From Bacteroidales bacterium UBA3824 (GTDB lineage Bacteria > Bacteroidota > Bacteroidia > Bacteroidales > UBA3824): DNA of 5,317 nucleotides. Position 1 is the first letter of the stretch. Each line of letters begins with the position of its first letter. Under the pieces are notes generated by a model. That model did no database searches. It was not told where the DNA came from and saw only the letters and a list, made by a program, of their open reading frames with translations. The stretch spans positions 1 through 5,317 of the forward strand of contig DGIK01000025.1 in the NCBI GenBank assembly GCA_002393195.1, given 5' to 3'. The position numbers and the translations under genes are program-made. Shown here in pieces: positions 1 to 5,317 of this stretch.

Positions 1-1
1 T

Positions 2-28
2 TCCGTGTCATCCGTGTGTTCCGTGGTA
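2..28 (+). repeat. three-copy 9-bp tandem repeat (TCCGTGTnn)
   Basis: Three units in exact 9-bp phase: TCCGTGTCA (2-10), TCCGTGTGT (11-19) and TCCGTGGTA (20-28). The last unit changes GTGT to GTGG and runs into an A-rich stretch, then the hydrolase start codon 21 bases later. The array touches the left edge, so more copies may lie upstream. From memory, similar CCGTGT...CCGTGG strings recur between genes in Bacteroidetes and other environmental genomes, so this is probably a dispersed intergenic element, but its function is unknown and I could not check copy number. Confidence 0.75.
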
Positions 29-48
29 AAAATCAATATCATTATACA

Positions 49-2865
49 ATGAAAAAAGTCATCATACTATTATTAATAATGTTGATGGCGGGGATTTGTG
101 AGGCGCAATTCCTCAAAATATCCGAAACGCCAATCGAGGGATATATCCCGCTGTCAACAACAAAAGGCGTCACAGAAATTTGTTACAGCGACAACGACTA
201 CGAAGTTGTAAAGATTGCTGCAAAAATGTTGTCGTCTGACATCGAGAGCATTACGGGCAGGCGACCCGTGAGAGTAAACACCCCGAAAAACCCCGCAATC
301 GTCGTTGGAACGCTCGGCAAAAACCCTGTGCTCGACAAACTCATCAAAAAATACAGCCTCGACACAGAATCGATAGCCGGCAAATGGGAATCATTCATAA
401 TTACAAGAGTGTTTTTAAATAAGAAAACACCGCTTTTGCTCGTCATCGGCAGCGACCGTCGCGGCACTGCGTATGGTTTGATGTCGATAAGCGAGGCTAT
501 CGGTGTGTCGCCGTGGTATTGGTGGGCAGATGTCAACCCACAGAAAAAGAACGAGTTATACATTGAAAATCGTTATTACGTTCAGGAAAGCCCGGCGGTG
601 CAGTACCGTGGCATTTTCATCAACGACGAGAGGTTTGGCGGTTGGGCGCGTTGGGCGGAGCAGACTTTCGACAAGGAGAGCGGCAAGGTGGGTCCCAAAA
701 CTTACCAAAAAGTTTTTGAATTGCTTCTCCGTCTAAAAGCCAATTACTTATGGCCTGCAATGCATCCCGGCACACAGGCTTTCAACGGCGATGCGGAAAA
801 CGCCCGACTTGCCGACGATTACGCAATCGTAATGGGCACGTCGCACTGCGAACAGATGTTGCGCAACAACGAGGACGAATGGAAGGCGGTCAATCAACGC
901 GCCAAAGAACGCGGCGAAAAGGGGTTGGGCGATTTCAATTACGTGACCAACCGCGCCACAATGCAAAAATACTGGGAAGACCGCGTGAAAACCAACGGCA
1001 AGTACGAAAACACTTATACTCTGGGACTTCGCGGCATCCACGATTATCCGATGGAAGGCGCAAACTCCACCGAGGAGCGCGTCGCGATAATGCAGCAAGC
1101 CATCAACGACCAACGCGAGATGCTCGCCCGCAATATCAAAAAGCCAATCGAAGAAATTCCGCAGGTGCTCTGCACTTACGAGGAAGTTTTGGACGCTTAC
1201 CACAACGGCTTGAAAATTCCCGACGACGTAACTCTCTTATGGTCAGACGACAAGCACGGATATTGTCGCAACCTCAGCAACCCCGACGAACAAAAACGCA
1301 AAGGCGGCGCGGGCATTTATTATCATTTGTCGTATCACGGCGATCCTGCAAGTTGGATTTGGCTGAGTCCGTTGTCGCCGTCGTTCCTAAGTACCGAACT
1401 TACAAAGGCTTACACATTTGGCGCGAGGAAAATATGGGTGTTCAACGTCGGCGACATCAAGCCAGCCGAAAAGGAAATTTCGTTTGTAATGGAATTGGCT
1501 TGGAATCTCGACAAATGGAACCCCTCAAACGCCCACAATTACATTAAATATTGGGCTGAAAAAACATTCGGATGTGCTGTGGCTCAGGACATTGCGGACT
1601 TGATGGAGCGTTATTACAAATTGCAGGCGGGCGGCAAGGATGCCCACGTTTGGTTTGTGGATTATGACGAGGAGGAACTCGCGACTCGTCTGCGTGAAGC
1701 GCGTTCATTGAGCATCGAGGCAGAATTGTTGTCGGAACGGATTCCCAAACGTCTGCAAAACGCTTATTTTGAGTTGATTAGTTATCCAATTAAGGGCGCG
1801 GCAATGCTCAACGAATACACACTTTTGGCGCGTAGGAGTATGACAAACGGCACTTTTGGCGACAGTCTCGGCGCGATGGCGGACGCCGCCCGCGTTCAAA
1901 AGATGTTCAACGAACTTAACAATTGGACTAATCATTATAATAATGAAATCCTCGGCGGCAAGTGGCAAAACTTTTTCAATTGGCAACCTTACCATTGGTT
2001 TCGCTCCGAAAAAATCGACCCGCCAATTTGCACGCCCGAATTGTTTGTCCAGACAAAAAAATCGCTTTCGCCGCGTTTTGTGAACGTTGACAGCGCATTA
2101 TCGGCTGTCGGCGCAACGATTGTCAGCGACGTTGATTGCGAAATTCCGCTGTGGATAAAGGCTGTGTCGCCAGTCAGGAATTTTTCTAAGGAAAAGGCTG
2201 ACAATGTTTTTTGCAGCGTCGATTTTGACGGCAACGTCTTCGAGGCGTCGGCAACGCCAATCAACAATATTTGGCATTCGCCGATTATTGGTCCGATGTG
2301 GAGCAACGTCGGGACATTGCGCATCAAAAAAGGCGTTAACACCCTAAAAATCAACAATCTAAAAACCAATGCACGAATCGACGGAATTTTCATTGGACTT
2401 TGGCACCCATTTAAATGTCGTCCAAATCAAAGGATTGCCGCCAAAAATCTCAGCGGTTTGCACGAGGTGGACGGCAGCAAAATCGAGGTCGTAAAAGGTC
2501 TTGGTTATAATGATGGCGTTGTCGTACAACCCTTTGACACACCGAGTTACGAGGTTTCCGCTGCGCCATACGTTGAGTACGATATCGACATCAATCCCAA
2601 TAATAATGAAATCGAAATCCGCACCCTGCCCACGCTTCACGTTTATGAAGGTCGCGACGCAAGATACGCGGTGCAGTTGGGCGGCGGCAAGGTTCAGGAA
2701 TTTTCGATTCACGAGGGCGATTTCACGTCAGAATGGCGGCTCAACGTACTGCGCGGCTATGCAACACGCACAATCAAGATTCCCGACGGATTGCAGGGCC
2801 GCACGAAACTCCGCATCTACCTGCTCGATCCGGGGATTGTGTTGCAAGAAATATTGGTTAGGTAA
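49..2865 (+). CDS. secreted GH115 family glycoside hydrolase, probable xylan alpha-1,2-glucuronidase
   Basis: Family 115 enzymes are inverting hydrolases that remove (4-O-methyl-)glucuronic acid side chains from glucuronoxylan. The 938-residue product opens with a signal peptide (Lys2-Lys3, hydrophobic 4-16, probable cleavage Ala19/Gln20), so it should act in the periplasm or on the cell surface. An N-terminal alpha/beta domain (about 20-180) precedes a TIM-barrel catalytic domain carrying YRGIFINDE (186-194), LKANYLWPAMHPG (229-241), MGTSHCEQMLRNN (262-274), LGLRGIHDYPMEG (325-337), CTYEEV (375-380), WSDDKHGY (398-405) and FNVGDIKPAE (465-474). A helical domain (about 477-655) and beta-rich C-terminal regions (about 680-938) follow, ending in the usual GH115 tail (LDPGIVLQEI). 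The ATG at 49 is chosen because the signal peptide starts there; an in-frame GTG at 16 would add 11 polar residues encoded by repeat DNA. No Shine-Dalgarno is present. The family is clear; the substrate is inferred, as some motifs depart from the usual GH115 form. Confidence 0.93.
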   Translation: MKKVIILLLIMLMAGICEAQFLKISETPIEGYIPLSTTKGVTEICYSDNDYEVVKIAAKMLSSDIESITGRRPVRVNTPKNPAIVVGTLGKNPVLDKLIKKYSLDTESIAGKWESFIITRVFLNKKTPLLLVIGSDRRGTAYGLMSISEAIGVSPWYWWADVNPQKKNELYIENRYYVQESPAVQYRGIFINDERFGGWARWAEQTFDKESGKVGPKTYQKVFELLLRLKANYLWPAMHPGTQAFNGDAENARLADDYAIVMGTSHCEQMLRNNEDEWKAVNQRAKERGEKGLGDFNYVTNRATMQKYWEDRVKTNGKYENTYTLGLRGIHDYPMEGANSTEERVAIMQQAINDQREMLARNIKKPIEEIPQVLCTYEEVLDAYHNGLKIPDDVTLLWSDDKHGYCRNLSNPDEQKRKGGAGIYYHLSYHGDPASWIWLSPLSPSFLSTELTKAYTFGARKIWVFNVGDIKPAEKEISFVMELAWNLDKWNPSNAHNYIKYWAEKTFGCAVAQDIADLMERYYKLQAGGKDAHVWFVDYDEEELATRLREARSLSIEAELLSERIPKRLQNAYFELISYPIKGAAMLNEYTLLARRSMTNGTFGDSLGAMADAARVQKMFNELNNWTNHYNNEILGGKWQNFFNWQPYHWFRSEKIDPPICTPELFVQTKKSLSPRFVNVDSALSAVGATIVSDVDCEIPLWIKAVSPVRNFSKEKADNVFCSVDFDGNVFEASATPINNIWHSPIIGPMWSNVGTLRIKKGVNTLKINNLKTNARIDGIFIGLWHPFKCRPNQRIAAKNLSGLHEVDGSKIEVVKGLGYNDGVVVQPFDTPSYEVSAAPYVEYDIDINPNNNEIEIRTLPTLHVYEGRDARYAVQLGGGKVQEFSIHEGDFTSEWRLNVLRGYATRTIKIPDGLQGRTKLRIYLLDPGIVLQEILVR

Positions 2866-2871
2866 AAAAAA

Positions 2872-2903
2872 ATTGTATATCTTGTTAAAAACAATTAAAT
2901 TTG
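2872..2903 (+). promoter_or_regulatory. Bacteroidetes-type promoter for the porin gene
   Basis: TAAATTTG at 2896-2903 matches all fixed bases of the Bacteroidetes -7 consensus TAnnTTTG. ATTG at 2872-2875 matches three of four bases of the -33 element TTTG, and the 20-bp gap between them is what the consensus expects. Transcription would start near 2908-2912, leaving an A/T-rich leader of about 20 bases before the porin ATG. The site begins only seven bases after the hydrolase stop codon, so the porin can be expressed independently of the hydrolase. Confidence 0.6.
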
Positions 2904-2929
2904 CGCCGTAATAATTAATTATAAATAAT

Positions 2930-4114
2930 ATGAAAAGAATAATCATCAGCGCAATGTTCTGTCTCTTGGCGATGGTTGCCGTGGCGCAGCCTCCACAGGA
3001 CAGCGCACGTGGCCAACGCGGCCCAGCGGACAAAAATCCATTTTTTATGGATCAATTGTTTAAACGTTTTATGGTGAAGGGCTACGCTCAGGGCGGCTAC
3101 ACCTATTTGGAGAAGGACGAGCGCAATCCGCGCCCGACATTCATCAACACTCCCAACGGTCTCGTTCAAGGCCCGCCTACCTTCCCGAAATCCAACACCT
3201 TTGATATGAAGCGTGCCTACGTATTCTGCCGCGCACAGATTACCGACCGTTGGTTTTTCTGGTTTATGTACGACTTCTGCGGTGTTGTCAACGAGTATTA
3301 CCTCGATTTTGCGGCGTTCAAGGGCGGACAGATGAACTTCCGTATGGGTCAGTTTAAACATCCGTTTGGACTCGAAAATCCCTATTCGCCAACCAAGATG
3401 GAACTCATCGACATCTACTCGCAAGCCACTACATACCTTGCCGGTTGCGGTTCTGACCCGTTGTACGGTATTCAGTACGGCCGAGACCTTGGCATAATGA
3501 TGTACGGCGACATCATCAACAAGCATTTGCACTATGAAATGGCACTCCTCAATGGTCAAGGCGTCAATTCCAAAGACCGCAACAACAAGAAGGACTTCGC
3601 GGCAAGATTGGAAATATTGCCCGCCAACGTATTCAAAATAGTAGTGTCGGGACAGACTGGCTACGGCAACGCTTTGACAGATTCCAACCGTCCGTTCATT
3701 TACACCCCCAACATCAAGCCAGGCGACGATTACAAGCGTCATCGCTGGTCTTTCGGCGCAGAATACCGCTCCACAGGCACCGACGTCAACCGTGGTCGCG
3801 CCGACTATTGGCACGTGCGCCCCGTCGTAATCCGTGCCGAATATCTTGGCGGCAAGGACGGCGGCAACCCTTCCGACGGCGCATACATCACCGTGGCATC
3901 TCCGTTGTTCAAGGAGTTTGACGTTGTTGCAAGTTACGATTATTTCAATTATAACAAAGATTTGCGCGGTATGGAACAGACCAAGTACGTAATTGGCTTG
4001 CAATACTGGTTTTACAAGCAATGCCGCCTCCAAGCACAATACATCTACACTGATACCCAAGGAGCAATCGGTTCTTTCAGCACGGTAATGTTGCAGACGC
4101 AGTTTGCGTTTTAG
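2930..4114 (+). CDS. outer-membrane porin, porin O/P (OprO/OprP-like) family
   Basis: The 394-residue product is a predicted outer-membrane beta-barrel channel for small, probably anionic, solutes. It has a signal peptide (Lys2-Arg3, hydrophobic 4-18, cleavage AVA/Gln20), a short Pro/Gln-rich mature N-terminus, then alternating aromatic/polar strands from about residue 48. FDMKRAYV (91-98) followed by a Trp/Phe-rich strand, and FRMGQFKHPFGLE (137-149), resemble the conserved early strands of porin O/P proteins. The chain ends in MLQTQFAF with a terminal Phe, the usual signal for barrel insertion by the BAM machinery. Length fits the family (about 400). Phosphate selectivity, known for Pseudomonas OprP, should not be assumed. 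Four cysteines remain in the mature protein (100, 117, 173, 365), which is unusual for a barrel. The ATG at 2930 is supported by the signal peptide; the leader is A/T-rich without Shine-Dalgarno. It lies 64 bp after the hydrolase and 121 bp before the symporter. Confidence 0.85.
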   Translation: MKRIIISAMFCLLAMVAVAQPPQDSARGQRGPADKNPFFMDQLFKRFMVKGYAQGGYTYLEKDERNPRPTFINTPNGLVQGPPTFPKSNTFDMKRAYVFCRAQITDRWFFWFMYDFCGVVNEYYLDFAAFKGGQMNFRMGQFKHPFGLENPYSPTKMELIDIYSQATTYLAGCGSDPLYGIQYGRDLGIMMYGDIINKHLHYEMALLNGQGVNSKDRNNKKDFAARLEILPANVFKIVVSGQTGYGNALTDSNRPFIYTPNIKPGDDYKRHRWSFGAEYRSTGTDVNRGRADYWHVRPVVIRAEYLGGKDGGNPSDGAYITVASPLFKEFDVVASYDYFNYNKDLRGMEQTKYVIGLQYWFYKQCRLQAQYIYTDTQGAIGSFSTVMLQTQFAF

Positions 4115-4130
4115 TTAGGAACGAATTGTT

Positions 4131-4187
4131 GAGGAGAGATTTTTGAGGAAAGATTTAGTGAGGAAAGATTTAGAGAGGAAAGATTTT
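4131..4187 (+). repeat. four-copy ~15-bp purine-rich tandem repeat (GAGGAAAGATTTA)
   Basis: Four head-to-tail units start at 4131 (GAGGAGAGATTTTT, 14 bp), 4145 (GAGGAAAGATTTAGT, 15), 4160 (GAGGAAAGATTTAGA, 15) and 4175 (GAGGAAAGATTTT, 13). Each begins GAGGA-AGA followed by an A/T-rich tail. The array fills the gap between porin and symporter and is followed directly by a complementary pyrimidine tract. It is not coding: no open frame with a credible start crosses it. Confidence 0.85.
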
Positions 4188-4191
4188 CCTC
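4175..4191 (+). other. small perfect hairpin at the repeat/pyrimidine junction
   Basis: GAGGAAA (4175-4181) and TTTCCTC (4185-4191) form a 7-bp perfect stem around a 3-base GAT loop. Competing stems exist: AGAGAGGAA (4172-4180) with TTCCTCTCT (4193-4201), and GAGGAGAGA (4131-4139) with TCTCTCCTC (4197-4205). The RNA could therefore switch between a local hairpin and one closing the whole array. No run of U follows, so it is not a standard intrinsic terminator; it might still attenuate or stabilise the porin transcript. Confidence 0.5.
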
Positions 4192-4212
4192 CTTCCTCTC
4201 TCCTCCTTCCTC
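4188..4212 (+). repeat. pyrimidine tract with two copies of a 14-bp unit, complementary to the upstream repeats
   Basis: Twenty-five consecutive C/T bases. The unit CCTCCTTCCTCTCT (4188-4201) is followed by a partial second copy, CCTCCTTCCTC (4202-4212). Within each copy CTCCTTCCTC reads the same backwards on one strand (mirror symmetry), the sequence type that can form triplex DNA. The tract is broadly the inverted complement of the purine repeats just upstream. It ends 23 bases before the symporter ATG; those bases are nearly all A/T, as in the other leaders here. Confidence 0.75.
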
Positions 4213-4235
4213 AATAAATAATTAAATGTAATAAA

Positions 4236-5317
4236 ATGCTTATAAAAATAATTCTGACATTAATTTTCCTCGCGCTTACTGTTGGCATTGGCGTATATTC
4301 GCGCAAACAGGCTAAAAGCGTAGAGGGATTTGTGCTTGGCGGCAGAAACGTGGGCGCGTGGCTCACGGCGTTTGCCTTTGGAACATCTTATTTTTCGGCG
4401 GTGGTCTTCGTGGGCTACGCCGGACAATTTGGTTACAAATACGGGCTTTCGAGTTCGTGGATTGGCATCGGCAATGCTATAATCGGCTCGTTGTTGGCGT
4501 GGATTTTGCTCGGACGGCGCACTCGCACGATGACGCAACACATCCAAAGTCGCACAATGCCCGACTTTTTCGGCACGAGGTTCGATAGTCAAGGCCTTCG
4601 CGTGGTGGCTTCAATCATCGTTTTCGTGTTCCTGATTCCCTATACGGCGGGCGTTTACAAAGGCATTTCGACACTGTTTGAGATGGGATTTGGCATACCG
4701 TACCAATGGTGCGTCATATTGATGGCGGCGTTGACGGCGGTATATGTAATCCTCGGCGGCTACAAGGCTACTGCCCTCAACGACTTTGTGCAGGGCATAA
4801 TAATGCTGTTTGGCATTGTGGCTGTGATAATTGCAGTGCTTGCCACCAAGGGCGGTCTTTCGTCTGCCGTGGAACAACTTACGCAACTCCCATCCGACAC
4901 CGACCAAAATGCAAACGGCTTGTTTGCAGATATTTGGGGACCTGACCCGTGGAATCTATTGGGCGTTGTTGTATTGACCTCGCTCGGCACGTGGGGTTTG
5001 CCGCAAATGGTTGGCAAATTCTACTCAATCACCGACGATGCAGCCGTAAAGCGCGGCACGATAATCTCAACGATTTTTGCGGTAATTGTAGCCGGTGGCT
5101 GCTACTTCTTGGGCGGTTTCGGAAGGTTGTTTGGCACACCGCCAACACTTCCTAACGGTCGCCTCGATTTTGATTCCATCATCCCCGGAATGTTGGACGG
5201 ATTGCCCGACGCTCTTATCGGACTTGTGGTTTTGTTGGTATTGTCGGCATCGATGTCCACATTGGCATCGTTGGTATTGACATCGAGCAGCACAATGACC
5301 CTCGACCTCATCTACCG
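4236..5317 (+). CDS. sodium:solute symporter (SSS/PutP-like), 3' end outside the window
   Basis: An inner-membrane Na+-coupled importer with the LeuT-type fold. The 360 visible codons (of an expected ~500) run open to the right edge. They align along their length with E. coli PutP as I recall it: first helix 3-21, then LGGRN (34-38), the broken helix with GTSYFSA (49-55), PDFFGTRF (109-116), GGYKATALNDFVQG (174-187) containing the conserved Asp183, LPQMVGKFY after a long helix, and SMSTLASLVLTSSS near the end, whose Ser341-Thr342 correspond to the Na+-binding Ser340-Thr341 of PutP. The position of PutP Asp55 is Tyr52, so proline is an unlikely substrate; the real one cannot be read. The ATG at 4236 places the first helix directly at the N-terminus, and no Shine-Dalgarno is seen. 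No clear promoter lies in the 121-bp gap after the porin, so co-transcription with the porin is plausible. Confidence 0.9.
   Translation, partial: MLIKIILTLIFLALTVGIGVYSRKQAKSVEGFVLGGRNVGAWLTAFAFGTSYFSAVVFVGYAGQFGYKYGLSSSWIGIGNAIIGSLLAWILLGRRTRTMTQHIQSRTMPDFFGTRFDSQGLRVVASIIVFVFLIPYTAGVYKGISTLFEMGFGIPYQWCVILMAALTAVYVILGGYKATALNDFVQGIIMLFGIVAVIIAVLATKGGLSSAVEQLTQLPSDTDQNANGLFADIWGPDPWNLLGVVVLTSLGTWGLPQMVGKFYSITDDAAVKRGTIISTIFAVIVAGGCYFLGGFGRLFGTPPTLPNGRLDFDSIIPGMLDGLPDALIGLVVLLVLSASMSTLASLVLTSSSTMTLDLIY

Noticed and set aside
16..48. GTG at 16 as the hydrolase start, adding 11 residues
   Set aside because: The extra residues are polar, come from repeat DNA, and would precede a normal signal peptide that begins at the ATG at 49.
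76..108. Lipobox at Cys17 of the hydrolase (AGIC), suggesting a surface lipoprotein
   Set aside because: Ile precedes the Cys where Gly, Ala or Ser is normally needed, while Cys-Glu-Ala/Gln fits an ordinary signal peptidase I site.
748..1203. 151-codon minus-strand frame opposite the hydrolase
   Set aside because: It is a shadow of the GH115 catalytic region with no supporting motif or leader.
750..1547. 265-codon plus-strand frame inside the hydrolase
   Set aside because: The product is Arg/Gln-rich with no recognisable domain and lies fully within strongly conserved GH115 coding sequence in another frame.
1937..2613. Identical 14-mer ATAATAATGAAATC at 1937-1950 and 2600-2613
   Set aside because: Both copies are ordinary A/T-rich Asn/Glu codons in the hydrolase with unrelated flanks; most likely chance.
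2871..2896. Rho-independent terminator after the hydrolase (AATTGT/ACAATT)
   Set aside because: The 6-bp A/T stem has a 14-base loop and no U-run after a G/C-rich stem; it overlaps the promoter candidate.
2915..4060. 381-codon open frame on the minus strand, opposite the porin
   Set aside because: It mirrors the porin codons almost end to end, shows no family motif, and the plus-strand porin has a signal peptide, family motifs and a C-terminal Phe. It is a codon-usage shadow.
4138..4145. GATTTTTG as a -7 box for the symporter
   Set aside because: The first base mismatches TAnnTTTG and no TTTG-like element lies about 20 bp upstream (4114-4117 reads GTTA).
4131..4212. CRISPR array
   Set aside because: The units are only ~15 bp, directly adjacent, with no spacers and no cas genes nearby.

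Overview
The window looks like a piece of a Bacteroidota genome, most likely Bacteroidales-like. Several signs agree. Both complete proteins start with short signal peptides ending in Ala-Gln. All three genes have A/T-rich leaders with no Shine-Dalgarno sequence. A close match to the Bacteroidetes-type promoter (TTTG / TAnnTTTG) lies ahead of the second gene. The families themselves (GH115, porin O/P, Na+ symporter) are common in the phylum. The species cannot be named from this sequence.

Layout, all on the + strand. Bases 1-48 hold three perfect-phase copies of a 9-bp CCGTGT-type repeat and a short leader. Bases 49-2865 encode a secreted 938-residue family 115 glycoside hydrolase, a probable xylan alpha-1,2-glucuronidase. 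Bases 2866-2929 are a compact promoter and leader region. Bases 2930-4114 encode a 394-residue outer-membrane porin of the porin O/P type. Bases 4115-4235 are an intergenic region with four purine-rich ~15-bp tandem repeats followed by a complementary pyrimidine tract. From 4236 to the right edge runs the first 360 codons of a sodium:solute symporter (SSS/PutP-like) whose 3' end lies outside the window.

How the genes may work together is inference. The hydrolase would release (4-O-methyl-)glucuronic acid from glucuronoxylan, while the porin and the Na+ symporter form a plausible outer-plus-inner membrane import route for a small solute. The three genes could therefore serve uronate use, but the porin has its own promoter candidate and the symporter substrate cannot be read from the sequence. 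No SusC/SusD pair, regulator or uronate catabolic gene is visible here.

I found no clear sign of a wholly new system. The items most worth a second look are the two intergenic repeat structures, the non-standard active-site-region motifs of the GH115 enzyme, its probable extra beta domain, and the Asp-to-Tyr change at a key Na+/substrate position of the symporter.
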